DNA of 64,000 bases, from contig CM030932.1 in assembly GCA_018136815.1 (NCBI GenBank), positions 9,674,429-9,738,428 of the forward strand, in the 5' to 3' direction. This document shows positions 41,531-51,749 of the stretch, piece by piece. The notes beneath the pieces are model-generated. The model did not search any database and had not been told where the DNA came from. It saw only the letters and a list, made by a program, of their open reading frames with translations. Every line of letters starts with the position of its first letter. Position 1 is the stretch's first letter. This stretch comes from Isochrysis galbana. Its lineage: Eukaryota; Haptophyta; Isochrysidales; Isochrysidaceae. The position numbers were made by a program, and so were the translations under genes.

Positions 41531-41570
41531 CGCCCTGGCCACAAGGGAGGAGAGACTCCCAAACGACCCA

Positions 41571-42502
41571 CCCATAGGTAGGGCCTGGTAAGAGTTTCGC
41601 GCCGGACCCCCCCAAGTTTCGCGCAAAAGTTTTGCAAAGTTTCGCACTAATCCGCCCAAGTTTCGCAATAAGTTTCGCAAGTTTCGCGTCTTTTTCGAGG
41701 AGTTGTATGTTGTATGTACGTACATGCAATTTTAAATGTAGCTGTAGCTGTAGTTGGTTGCTGGGGCGCCATGATGCCCCGTACGCCCGCCCCCGGGCTC
41801 TGCCAGGGTGCCAGGGTCTTTGCAAGGCCTGCGGGGATATCTTCACCCGCGCCTTCACCTGCGTCTGCGAGTGATACACTTGGTTGTAGCCACCCCGAAA
41901 ATCAGCCGGGAGACGAGACGATAGGCACAAGGCACAACTAAGAACTAAGTGCGCACCCAGGACGTCCTGCCAGGACAATCCCGACACTCCGACACGAGGA
42001 GGGAACCAGAACGACACAAGTATACGAGCACGGCGCACAAAATACCTCGATAGGTAGGGCAACGACATCTATAGATAGTCTATAGCGCATAACGAAAGGC
42101 CTCCCTCGAACTCGCACTCCGAGCCGGGCCCATGGCAGCAGAGCACCTGAGCACTTGGGCCGCACCCCCAAAACCAAAGTAAAAGGAACGAGGGGGGGAA
42201 GGAAAGGGGGCGAAGGAAAGGGAAGTAAGGGCGATGACGAACGGGAGGTAGAAAGAGGATGCCAGTCTAGCAATAGGTGTTAGCGTTAGCCCTGGATCTT
42301 CAGATTTTTTTCCGCTCCTCGTTACTTGCCTCTCGCCAGCGGCCAGCGGCGACCGTAACCGTAACGTCGTAACGGTAAGTTTCGCGGAGTTTCGCATACG
42401 GGCAATTTTGGGGCCCAAGTTTCGCGAAAGTTTCAGGGCCAAAAAAGTGACCCAAGTTTCGCGATGAGTTTCGCGAAACTCTTACCCGGCCCTACCCATA
42501 GG
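41571..42502. mobile_element. TIR element with 8-bp target duplication, nested in the LINE
   Basis: Ends TAGGGCCTGGTAAGAGTTTC (41579) and the inverted GAAACTCTTACCCGGCCCTA (to 42494), with CCCATAGG duplicated on both sides (41571-41578 and 42495-42502). Length 916 bp. An 8-bp duplication and TAGGG ends fit hAT non-autonomous elements. Subterminal AAGTTTCGC motifs repeat several times at both ends. The interior includes a piece (about 42105-42250) similar to the host LINE's own 3' region (compare 42600-42700), implying it picked up or received a LINE fragment. Confidence 0.75.
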
Positions 42503-43135
42503 GGGAAGCCGCAAGGCTGGGCCCCCACATAGAGACGCGACCCAAAGCGTCTCACAGTAACTGCGAGCCAAAAGGCCTGCCCCCCCCCCTCCCCCGACGC
42601 CAGACCCAAAGTAGTGCACATGGGTCGACCGCCCAAAACCGAATAAAAAGGACCGAGGGGGGGGGCGAAAGGGGAGCGGGAGTGGGGCAAGGGCGATGTC
42701 AGGGGGTGTCCCTAGCGAGAGGGATGGGGGATAGCAGAATTGTAGGCACCTTCAAGAATGTTTTTTTTAAAAGACTGCACATCGGCATGGTCGATCTTAG
42801 TGCCCCGGCATGCAATCAGATACACGGGAAGCTCTTTCTTGAGCTCCTCCCCGACATTAAGGATGTGAGCGAAACACGTAGTAACCTTTGAGAGTTCATC
42901 AACCCAACGTTCATCAACTTTGCCGTAAGCGAAGGCCGGATTGAATGCTCGAAGAAGTCCAGTCATGCGATGCTGCTTGCCGCCGTGATAAGGGGCCGCA
43001 CAATTATCATTCAGACGATCCTCTAACTAAATATTCGTATGCCCCGGATACATGCTTGATGAGTGACAGCCATTGAGGAAGAGCAGACACATCAATGGCC
43101 CTGCGCATCTCATTCTCATCAGTCACGACAAGCGT

Positions 43136-43853
43136 CGATTGATTGGAATACGAGATAGTCCACGAGCCGGCGAGCCGGCTCCGCAACGCCGGCGCAACGA
43201 AGAGCGTCGTGCAACGTCGCGCAGTGCCGTTCCCACTCCTACACACAAACAAGGGAAAGGCGGGCGCGGCGGCTGAGAAGAAGAGGGCGTGCGCGCACCT
43301 CATCCGGCTCACCTTGCATGACTCGCGACTCGCGCCTCGCGCTTTCCAACCCTCAGCTCTGCAGCAAATACTATAGTAACACGTTGTTACTGTATATGTA
43401 CGTATATGTTGGGTGCCCTCCCCCCCTCCCCCCACCGTTGCCCGCTCATGGCTCATGGGGCACGCGCCTCTCCCGCTTGAGCCACCCAAACATCCAGCAG
43501 ATATCCAAAAATATCCAGTTGGGCAAAAGCCCACCCAAATATCCAATTCACATATCCGGATATTTTGGCCTACCCCTATCGATGGCTCATGCTCATGCCC
43601 CTTGGGCGGGACCCGTCGCCCGCCTCTGCTTTACACTTCGCGCACACTTCAGGACACACGCGCTAGGCGCATACTGGCTTAACATCAACAACATTTTCTA
43701 TTCTACTTTCTCCCCAGGGGAGAATCGTAGGATCTCGAATGCACAAAATACATTTTCAAGACACCCACGCCAAGATGATGAAGATGAAGCACGCTCAGAC
43801 AATATCACAATGAGGATACAATCGACCACAATGCAGACTCAATCTCCCGAGAG
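43136..43853. other. Non-coding stretch
   Basis: No supported gene. A cluster of ATATCC motifs (43498-43570) forms short imperfect palindromes. The low-complexity open frames here do not carry domains. Confidence 0.35.
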
Positions 43854-44189
43854 CTACATCGCCGACCGTCCACCCCGCGTCTCGCTCCGGCGCGCTGCCA
43901 TACTAGCCGCTCTGTTCTTGGCCTTCTCCTTCTTGGCAATTGGGCCGCGCCGCTTCTTGTCTTTCTTGTGCTTGGAACCGGTCTTTTTGCCAGCAGGGCC
44001 CTTGTATCCAGGGATTGCGGCCTTCAAAGGAACATCCAAATTAAATTTGCGCTCCTTTGGAGCAGGATTGCTTGACCCGCGCTTATCGGCCGGGCGAGGG
44101 CGCCGTGGTCGCTCAGGCTCTGGCTGGGGCTCCAGCGACGACACTACTGTTGTAGCAACCATCCCATCAAAATCATACGTAGCACTCTC
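43854..44189 (-). CDS. C-terminal fragment of an unknown basic protein
   Basis: Entering from the gap, the minus strand reads about 110 residues: SATYDFDGMVATTVV, an acidic/Pro linker, then KERKFNLDVPLKAAIPGYKG and a strongly basic tail (KHKKDKKRRGPIAKKEKAK). It could be the end of the transporter on the other side of the gap, but the tail is unlike OPA transporters and the gap size is unknown, so it may belong to another gene. The basic tail resembles a nuclear or nucleolar signal. Stop at 43854-43856. Confidence 0.35.
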   Translation of the reverse strand, partial: ESATYDFDGMVATTVVSSLEPQPEPERPRRPRPADKRGSSNPAPKERKFNLDVPLKAAIPGYKGPAGKKTGSKHKKDKKRRGPIAKKEKAKNRAASMAARRSETRGGRSAM

Positions 44190-44289
44190 NNNNNNNNNNN
44201 NNNNNNNNNNNNNNNNNNNNNNNNNNNNNNNNNNNNNNNNNNNNNNNNNNNNNNNNNNNNNNNNNNNNNNNNNNNNNNNNNNNNNNNNN
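44190..44289. other. Assembly gap (100 N) inside a transporter gene
   Basis: A run of exactly 100 N. It removes the second half of the MFS gene. Confidence 0.99.
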
Positions 44290-44935
44290 CGTTCTGGCAG
44301 GTGGAGAGGAGAGAGTACCACGATCCGCGCGAGGCAGGGTCGGGAAACCAGGCAAGGAAGATGTTTGTAATCGATGGCCAGCCGAAGGACTGAGCGAATC
44401 CGTTCGAACCCCAAAGAAGTACCATCAGCGCGAGCGAAGACGTGGAGCCAATCGCGAGGTTGACGGCGCCCGATGCGAGCAGCGCCGCAACGAGCAAATG
44501 CTTGGGCGGAACCATGTCTATGAGCACGCCGTTGAGCAGCGCGCACGAGCCGTAGACGATCTCAAAGGTCGATCCCAGCATTCCCGCCTCGCCCTTGCCC
44601 GCGCCTAGATCGGAGAGTACGGAGGGCAGCCAGAAACCGTAGTTCTTGCGTGCCATGAGCATCGTCATGTACGCACCGTAGATGAGCGTGAACTCTCTCC
44701 ATCGCCAGCGCGTGGTGTCGAGAACGGGCTGTGGCCATGGCTCGTCGAGAAGCTCCTCCTCCCGGTCCCACCGCAGCGGTGGCGCCGCGCGGGAGCTCAT
44801 CTTACTGTTTGGGGGCTCCTCCAGCTCCGAGCCCGAGTGCTCTGGCGAGGTGTCTGGAGGGGCTAGCCGGAGCGGAGGGCGAGGTTTTGGGGCTTGGGAG
44901 AGCCGCTGCTCTGAGGCCGAACGGCTGAGGCACAT
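44290..44935 (-). CDS. MFS transporter, OPA/glycerol-3-phosphate permease-like (N-terminal part)
   Basis: Likely organic phosphate/phosphate antiporter (SLC37/GlpT-like), in plasma or organelle membrane. ATG 44935 starts a soluble Pro/Ser-rich N-terminus of about 80 residues, then membrane segments: FTLIYGAYMTMLMARKNYGFWLPS, the family-typical arginine/lysine in ARKNYG, LGSTFEIVYGSCALLNGVLIDM with the loop DMVPPKHL, two further helices, and the diagnostic GFAQSFGWPSITNIFLAWF segment followed by RGSWYSLLSTCQN. Sequence then enters the gap after about 215 residues, half the expected 450-500. An upstream in-frame extension runs through a CT microsatellite and is not credible as coding. Confidence 0.8.
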
Positions 44936-45020
44936 CCGGACTGCGCGCAGCCCCGCCGAACCTCGCTGAGGCCCCCCTTCACCCCCACCCCCTTGACTGG
45001 GGCTCCCTCTGGCTGCTCTG

Positions 45021-45076
<56 letters not shown>

Positions 45077-46436
45077 ATAAGAAGAGGAAGAGAGAGAAAA
45101 AGAGACTGGCAGGCAGGGAGGGAGAAGGGAGGGGGGGGGAGAGAGAGAGCGAGAGAGAGGGTGAGCGGCCTGCTGATCTGTCAACCCACGGGAGCACCCA
45201 GGCGGTAACATAATGAATCGCCCGGATATCAGAAAAGAGCGAGGAGAGGTTGGGCCTCGTCTCGCAGAATGAGGACGATGCACACTACGAACGAACGCGG
45301 GAGGGGATGCGCCGCACGACAGAGATATGACGGAGCATTATGTAAAGAACAGGCATAGACGAGGGAGACGAGGAGACGATCCAAGAACCTGGAACGCGCG
45401 CGACAGATAGACACAGAGACAGGCAACTAATTATTCCTCTCCCCCTTACCCCTCCCCGTCTCTCTCTTGACCCCCCCCCCCCGTCTCTCTCTCTCTCGGC
45501 TTCTCCCGCGCTGCTCTCCCTCCCCCCCCCCCCCCCCCCCCCGCGCGCCCAAGGGAAGAAGCCCCGCTCTCTCTCGTGCGCAGCTCCGCTCTCAGCTCGC
45601 CTTCCCCCCTCTCTCCCCCTTCCCCCTCTTCTCTCCCCCTCTCTCCCCTCTCCTTCTCTCCCCCTCTCCCCCTCTCCCCCTTCTCCCCTTCTCCCCCTTC
45701 CCCCTTCCCGCGCGGACCTCCCCGCCCCCCCGCCCCCGCCCCCCCCCCCTCCCGCGCCCCCCAGAGGGCTCATTCGAGGCTTCGTCAAAAGGCCCTTTTG
45801 ACCGGCTCACCTTCCCCTCATTCGCTTCGTCAAATCTCTCCACGACGTAATCCTGACTCCTCCCCCCCACCCCCCACCCTTTTTTTTTCTGGAGCAGCGG
45901 CCTGCAAGTCTCAAGAGCGAGAGAAGCGTGGCGGCGTGCGGCGTGACCCTCTGGGTCTACTCTACTCTAGAGCAGAAGGCTCGTCCGTGGACAGTTCCAG
46001 TTATTCCCTCCGAGCAAGCCTTAGCAGAATCCGCCGCCGTCTCGGTCCGGTCCATGGACGGATTTGAAGCGGGCTCTTGGCTCTTGCTCTTGGCTCTTGG
46101 CGGGCTTGGAGTTGGAGTAGCTGCTAGCTAAGTCATGTCAAGTCGCGTTCCGTCAAAAGAGGGCCAGGTGATATTTTTTTCGCCCAGAAATGCTTGTTTT
46201 CTTTTTAGGTAGGAATGCCACAAAAATTCCCCCAGAGCCAGAGTATTATTATTACGAAGATGAGTAGGCGCGTGCGCATAGCACCTCCCCCCCCCAAAGA
46301 AACACACACACACGGTAACCCCAAGCTACACAGGCTGAGTTTTCATCTTTTTCTAACATTGGGTGGCGAGTGCGCATGCCAACGCTTTTCCTCTGCGTTT
46401 CCTCTAAGGCCGACAAGATATTTCGCACGGAGCACA
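44936..46436. repeat. Microsatellites and non-coding sequence
   Basis: (GA)n at 45025-45072, C/CT-rich tracts at 45470-45760 and poly-T at 45890. A 67-codon frame at 45928-46131 ends in a hydrophobic stretch (SWLLLLALGGLGVGVAA) but lacks supporting features, so I do not call it. No other gene is supported. Confidence 0.6.
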
Positions 46437-46697
46437 TATGATGACTTGCGATCACATCGTGCACGCCGTGCATGGGCACGGCGCGATGTGCATCGGTCCC
46501 CCCGCGGAGACGCCGTGCGTGCGCATGACAACTGTTTCCCTCTGCGTACCATCTAAGGCCCACAACTACGTAAACGTGCAGTATAAGATATGTTTCTCTA
46601 CTGTGATGACTTGCAATCACATTGTGCACGCCGTGCATGGGCACGGCGCGGTGTGCATCGGCCCTCCCCCGCGGGGGCGCCGTGCGTGCGCATAGCA
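46437..46697. repeat. Second pair of the 166-bp-type repeat, inverted
   Basis: Two diverged units, each beginning GATGACTTGC and containing CACGCCGTGCATGGGCACGGCGC and a CGTGCGTGCGCAT end (46439-46530 and 46603-46695). Their reverse complements resemble the units at 34725-35100. They lie directly against the T8 end of a LINE copy at 46708. Confidence 0.6.
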
Positions 46698-46707
46698 ACT
46701 TCCAGGG

Positions 46708-46930
46708 AAAAAAAATCTTCTTAAAAATTCCCGCTACATGTGCGGCGTGAGGCAGTGTGCTAGTGAACCTCCCTAACTCCCTATTACCCAACCTTAACCC
46801 CTAACAACCTCCTCCCCCTTCCCCAGTTCTCTCTTTGGCGGAGAAGCCGGTTCCAGGGAGGCCGCGCGCTCTGCTTCGGCCAGGAGTTGGAGAGAGGGGG
46901 GTGGGAGATTGTGGCTCGTCCCTTGATCTA
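46708..46930 (-). mobile_element. LINE-like 3' end fragment (copy C)
   Basis: Minus-strand copy of the 3' untranslated region found at 323-640 and 35804-36132, starting with the same eight-base homopolymer followed by TCTTCTT and including TTAACCCCTAACAACC. The coding part is absent, so this is a short 5' truncated insertion. It shares the CTTCGGCCAGGAGTTGGAGAG segment with the other copies. Confidence 0.65.
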
Positions 46931-46996
46931 GTTTCGAATCAGATTTTCCTCATTTATATAACAGAAGATCTTTATTGATTTCCGCTATGGCTATCC

Positions 46997-47112
46997 CATG
47001 CATCCAAGCGAAGCTTTTGACCGAGAACGAGAGAAAGCAGAGAATTATAACGATAAATGCCGAACGACGAAGAGAAGAGCGAAGCCTAACGAGTGTCGAT
47101 TCGCGAATGCGA
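46997..47112 (+). repeat. Direct repeat of the 39-kb block
   Basis: CCAAGCGAAGCTTTTGACCG through CGCGAATGCGACA matches 39011-39130 with few changes. Here it directly precedes a hAT fragment, and at 39 kb it lies some 300 bp from another hAT fragment, so it may belong to that transposon family. Confidence 0.6.
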
Positions 47113-47447
47113 CAACACCTCCATATCCATAGCTACGGCGAGCTCGAGCTGCAAGTCCACCGAGCGTGTGGCAAATGTATTTGTCAAGCAAGTTGTTGTT
47201 GCACCCCCAATGCCACGTTCTGCCGCAACTGCTGCAAGAAAGCGTCTAAGTGGTGGAAGCTCTCGCCGATGTCTTTCATCACTTCCCAGCGCGACCACCA
47301 GCGGATGTTTGAGAACCCTTTCATGGAGCGGCCTGTGATCTCGCGCCAAAGAGTCTTGGCTGCTTGAGTGTGGGAGGCCATGCCAAATGGCAGAGCATGG
47401 GGATGACCGACAGGCAACAGGCCCCCCAAAAGTTTTCCAAAAGGCAA
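47113..47447 (-). pseudogene. hAT-like transposase fragment
   Basis: Minus strand reads LWREITGRSMKGFSNIRWWSRWEVMKDIGESF, the conserved RWWS-x-WEV region found upstream of the C-terminal domain in hAT-like transposases. The frame closes about 40 residues later, and no other part of the gene is present. It may be the missing middle of the same family as the split copy at 39442-43135. Confidence 0.5.
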
Positions 47448-47860
47448 AAGGGAGTTGGTGCCTAAGAGCGGGGGCCCGAGGCGCCCCCCCGCGCTGAACT
47501 AAATATAACTTGAGTTGAGAACTCGACCGCTCAGGGATGAGGGCGGCTGGGCTAGCGCACGCCGCTCGCCACTCCTTAAGCCCACATGCCCGCGCCGGGC
47601 GCCTAAGTAGCGCGTACCGCCCGAAGGTAATGGCCTCAAGCTCAAGATAGGATGCGGGGGGGGGGGGGGGGGGGATGGAACAACGGGCGTGGCTTCATTG
47701 CAGTAATCCCAAGGCCACGCGCGTTAAGCAAGTTTTTGTCGCTGAGTTTCGCGCGCGAAGGGACGCCTCTAGCCCAAAGAAAGAGAAGCAAGATTTATGA
47801 AGGCTCTCGCGAACCAGGCTCCTACTTCTAGCAATGATTCATTGGAGAAGAATTCTCGCA
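47448..47860. other. Non-coding stretch
   Basis: G run at 47656-47673; otherwise no feature recognised. It probably contains the 3' untranslated region of the minus-strand isomerase gene. Confidence 0.35.
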
Positions 47861-49898
47861 CTAGTTGGTGTCGAACTTGCCCAGATAGCGTGCGCTCGCG
47901 ACAAAGCCGAGATCCATATCTTTTGAAGGCACATGTCCGTCGTCCGCATCTGCCATCACCGCTGCGCACACTACCGCGCCTCCCGCGGGCGACTGTGCAG
48001 CCTGCGGCTTGGAGCACATCACCTTGCCGCCGATGTCGGCAAGAACTGCTTGCGCCCATGACAAGGCGTCGACCTGGAGGCGTGTCTCCTTAGGCACGTA
48101 CACGACGAGAGCAAGCTGGTCGGCGCCCTCAGAAAAAACCATCTTTGCAACGTGCGCCGACCCACCTCCAGGGGCTTTGGCATCTTCAGCCGAGCGATTC
48201 ATGGCTGCAAGTGCGAGCAGCATGAGCGAGACGTCTCCTGCAGGGCTCGTGACCGACGTGCTCACAAACTCCACGCCATTTTTTTTGTTTGTAGCGGCAA
48301 TCTGAGCTCCGACTTTGACGCCCTCCTCCGTCGCCAATTGAATGAGCCGTTCGCGTTCGCGCTCCTCTTTAGCCGCGGCCGCCTCGTCGAGGCGCATCGC
48401 CTCTATGCCAGCGGAGAGCAGGCCGCCTTTCGGCGCGTTAAGAGCGGCTGAATTCGTTACAGATGTCCCTCCCATCATCGGCGCGAGACGCCCTGCCACC
48501 TCGGGGTCTGCGTTCATCGCAGCATGAATGAGGGAGCCATTCTTGCCCACTTTGGGGGTCGCCTTGCCCACTTGAAGCGTCTCCTGCAGCCCATCGCGAT
48601 AGTAACCTGTACCCTCGTTGCCGGTTCGGAAAACAAAGCCAAGCTTCGGACCCTCAAAGACCGGCGCGAGCACGAACTCATCGCGATAATAGCCTTGACC
48701 CAGCTCTCCCTTGCGGAAGATATACCCAGCCTTGACACCAGCAAAAGGGCGGCCATCAAGGCAAGCGTCGCCCGCGACGAAGAAGGGAGGCTGCGCAGCA
48801 GGCTTCTCCGCGGCGCTGGCAGCGGCGGCGGGGTCGGTCAGTGCGGCGGCATATTCTCTGCGCACGAGCGCGGCCATCATACGGTTTACTTCCCACAAGT
48901 CGGCGACCGGCTCGCCTGAGTAGGGCTGCGTCTGAAGATAGGGTGGGGGACCATGCTCTGGTTCTGCCCAGATTACGTCTGTGGCGGCCGTGTGCCGCTG
49001 AGCCTGTGCGGCCCATATGGCGCGCCACCAGGATGCGTGCGCCTCAACCTCTGCACTGAACTCGGGCGCTGCCGGCTGGGAAACTTGCGGCCCCTCCGCG
49101 TGACCGACGCGCGCATGGATAAACTCGCAATGTTGCGCCAAAAGCTTGAGCGTTGCCGGCCACCAGTCATCCCGTGGGTCTTTCGGATCGAAGACGCGTT
49201 CGCAAACACAGCACCAATGAGACAGATCCGCATTGATCTTCAGTTCCGCAAGGTCGGGATTTGAGAGCAGCTCCGCCGTCGAGTAGGGTGAGTACAGGAG
49301 CCGCTGCCTGCGGCGCAGGGGCAGCAAGCGGACTCTTGAGCGAACACGTGCAACCGTTCGGCGCCTCATGCAGCAGTGGGCGGCCGCGGCCCACTGGAAG
49401 CGCGCCCCCGGGCGGGCATGGAATGGGAGACGCGTGTGGCTCGGCGCGCCTGTGCGTCTCGTGCACGATCGGCACGCCCAGCGCCCGCTCGACCTTGAGG
49501 GCATGCTTGAAGAAGGAGACAGCCTTCTCTCCCGAGCCCCATGAGTCATGGCCCGAATGCGAGTTGATGAGGACGGCGCCAAGAGCCTTGGCTTCACTTG
49601 CTAGTTTAACGAATGAAGCTAGGTGGTCGTGCAGCTTGTTAGAGCCGCAGTACGTGTACCCTCCCGTGACGGGGTCCAGGTCGCCGCCAGCAGTGTGGAT
49701 CTGGCAGATGAGCTGCAGCCCATGCTTCTCGAGGAGCTGGGTGAAGCGGCTCGCATCCTTACGCCAGGTGAGCGTGATTGCCTCAACAGCCTCGAACCCC
49801 TCCGCCTTAATCCGACTGAACAGCCCGTCCCATGCCCCAGGGTCTTCTGCTTCGGCGACGCCCCATAGGCTCTTGGCAAGCGACAGCGTTGGCGCCAT
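47861..49898 (-). CDS. Sugar-phosphate isomerase/epimerase with C-terminal extension
   Basis: Xylose-isomerase-like TIM barrel. Exon 1 is 49898-49450 and exon 2 is 49307-47861; the only in-frame join that preserves the family motif HETHR-x-RLLYSP uses a GC donor (CACAG|GCGCGC) and CCGCAG acceptor, a 142-bp GC-AG intron. Total 631 residues. Metal-ligand-type residues are in HETH (Glu), NADLSHW (Asp/His), FIHARVGHAEGPQ (His) and WAEPEHGPPPY (Glu). The barrel ends near residue 310. The extension has two copies of a motif, VKAGYIFRKGELGQGYYRD and PKLGFVFRTGNEGTGYYRD, then a coiled Glu/Arg helix and a final domain of about 130 residues that I do not recognise. The substrate is unknown. Confidence 0.83.
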
Positions 49899-49990
49899 TC
49901 GGCGGCCGGCCGGGAGCCAGGGAGTCTTTACGGTTACTGGTTACTCCCTATGATGCACGTGAAAATCCGAGGAGCCGACGAAAACATAGA

Positions 49991-50041
49991 GAGAACACCT
50001 GCCGCCGATGCTCTGGTTGAGCATTGGCGGCAGGTGTTCTC
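49991..50041. other. Near-perfect 23-bp inverted repeat
   Basis: GAGAACACCTGCCGCC...ATGCTC (49991-50013) and its inverse (50019-50041) flank the loop TGGTT. The only departure from Watson-Crick pairing is one G-T pair, which is a wobble pair in RNA. It lies about 95 bp upstream of the start codon of the minus-strand isomerase gene, so it is either in its 5' untranslated region or promoter, or a separate hairpin RNA. Confidence 0.7.
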
Positions 50042-50847
50042 CCTGCCTCACAGCGTCGAAATACGAGTCGGGAACCTGACGTTTGGGGCGGCAAAGGAAT
50101 TGTATGTAGGTATGGGCCTGGTCGATCTGCGCCAGAGCGGGCGCGATCGGCAGCGCACTTGTCCCGCCAGCGGCCAGCAAATTTTTGTCGACCAGCGAGC
50201 AGCATCGAGCGCCATGGCGTCCTGGTGCTCCAGCTCCTCGTCAATCGCGAGCCCGGGCGAATCCTGCGGGGCGAGGGTCGGGACAGTCAAGGAGCATCCT
50301 GTGACAGCCGAATGAGCCGTGTGCGAGCTGTGTGTGGTGCGTATGTGCATGCGCGGACGTCATCGCTGGGGCACCAGGGTTTGAAATTTGCTTTATAGGC
50401 AATATGGGGCGTCGGACCCCTAATTTAAGAGGTGTGTAGGCACCTTTTAGACTAAAGAAACACATCTCTCAGTGGGAGCGACGTCTAGTTCGGCTCGTGT
50501 GAGCCGCCAGAGCGTGTGCAAGGGGGGGGGTCCGACGGGACTTCGCACCGTCTTTTCGGACGAGGATTCTGAAAAGGCGGGGAGACCCTCCGAGGCGCTT
50601 TCGCCGGGGCTTTCCGCTCACGGTCAAAAATGTCGACCCCCCCCAATATTAGTACTTAAAAAGCCCTGTTTGACCGCCCTATCTCCTGGGAGTGTAAGGC
50701 TAGATGTCTCCCCTAGGACTGATCTCGTTTGTAGTGGTCTGCGCCAGCGCTGCGGCGGCAAGTGCAAGTCGTGTGCCGATATGCGATATGTATTCGATGC
50801 ATTACGATCCCAAGGCATCCAAAGCCCGAGCAAGATCCCACTGGAGA
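50042..50847. other. Non-coding stretch
   Basis: GC-rich with a G run at 50522-50529. No gene, repeat family or RNA was recognised. Confidence 0.3.
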
Positions 50848-51749
50848 TCACATGATCACATGCACTCCCCCACTAGGTGCTTCCCCCTCATCCTCTTCCT
50901 CCCCAGACTCAGACTCAGATTCAGACTCAGACTTGGACTCAGACGCCTCAGACTCCGCCAACGAGCGGGCACACGTACGTTTACAACCTCGCTCATCACA
51001 CTCATCCTCGGGCGGATCCCACAAGACTCTCACAACACACTCCCACGATCCAACTTCAGCGACAAGGTCGTCGAAAGCAGGCAAGAGCTTGTCCTTCTTG
51101 CCGTCTTGCGGCTTAAAAGCAACGCCGCCCACCTTGATCTCATTGAGGAATGAGAGCAGCTCGCGCTTCTGCAACCGCGCCGCATCTCCGTCGGCCGCCC
51201 GGCGCCATACTGTCGCCCGTCGCCCATGCGCGTGCAGCCAGCCGCCAAGCTCTCTTTCAGCGCGTCCAGATCGTAGCCAAGTAGCTCACCCAAGCTCTCG
51301 CCGTCCACCGACGCCGGCGCCGGCGCTGACGCATCCGCATCGTCCCGCCCTCGCTCTGCGTCTCGTTCCCCGGGCCGGGGTGGCAGAGGAACGACGCCAC
51401 GACGCAGGCGGTCGATGGCCTCATCCCCGATGTGCTTCTCCCAATAAAGGAACCGCTGCCGATCCACTCCAAACTCCTTGGCCCACTGGGCCTTCGTCGT
51501 GAGTATGGAGTGATCGGCGCGTGGGTGGTACCAGTGCGCAATGGCATCCAGGGCCCGCTTCTTCGTATCCTGTGACGGTGGGGCGCGCCCACCGTCCATA
51601 TATGATGCCTGGGCGCCTGCCCGTCGCCGGGGACGCCCGCCGCGCGCGCTCCCAGCCTCCTCCTCCTCTGGAAGGACGCTTTCGTCGACGCCGCACACCA
51701 GCGCGCGCGCCAGGTCCGGCGACTCAGCGGGCGCGCCCGGGGATGCCAT
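50848..51749 (-). CDS. Unknown nuclear-like protein, probably two exons
   Basis: The minus-strand frame from ATG 51749 has an acidic start, a basic RGGRPRRRAG segment resembling an AT-hook, and a helical domain KKRALDAIAHWYHP ... AQWAKEFGVDRQRFLYWEKHIG suggestive of a DNA-binding helix-turn-helix. After about residue 170 the frame degenerates. A second frame (51166-50848) starts behind a good acceptor (TTGCAG|AAG) with KRELLSFLNEIKVGGVAFKPQDG and ends in a Ser/Glu-rich tail (SESESESESGEEEDEG). I infer an intron in between but could not fix the donor; no GT at the right phase is obvious. The function is unknown; a chromatin-associated role is a guess from composition. Confidence 0.5.

Larger units (their letters stand above)
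39674..42783 (+). mobile_element. LINE-like element with 14-bp target-site duplication
   Basis: AAAGACTGCACATC occurs at 39674-39687 and 42770-42783, flanking an insert of 3,082 bp. The insert starts AACTATCGTTAAACCGATAGGG, has its first ATG at 39712, two overlapping frames to 41530, and a 3' untranslated region ending in a T8AA tail. A variable-length target duplication and a homopolymer tail are typical of target-primed retrotransposition. No reverse transcriptase or endonuclease domain is present between the two coding ends, so this looks like an internally deleted, non-autonomous derivative. A TIR element (41579-42494) is inserted in its 3' untranslated region. Confidence 0.75.
39442..43135 (-). 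pseudogene. hAT-type transposase, split by a LINE-like insertion
   Basis: Minus strand. The upstream part (about 43135-42784) reads DVSALPQWLSLIKHVSG, then after a one-base frame change the segment MTGLLRAFNPAFAYGK ... ELKKELPVYLIACRG. The downstream part (39687-39442) reads VLSWWASHHTKFPTWA, SPNSAASERVFSLL and so on, the hAT C-terminal dimerisation domain. The two parts are separated by 3.1 kb of plus-strand LINE-like sequence bounded by the duplicated 14 bases AAAGACTGCACATC, and across that duplication the protein frame is continuous. hAT transposases cut and paste DNA with 8-bp target duplications. The N-terminal zinc finger and most of the catalytic core are missing. Confidence 0.8.

Noticed and set aside
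44144-45283. Upstream extension of the transporter frame to ATG 45283
   Set aside because: The extension is mostly (CT)n translated as Ser-Leu repeats; the ATG at 44935 directly precedes normal sequence.
45928-46131. 67-codon frame with one hydrophobic helix
   Set aside because: It is short, has no neighbours or homologous motif, and lies in non-coding repeat-rich DNA.
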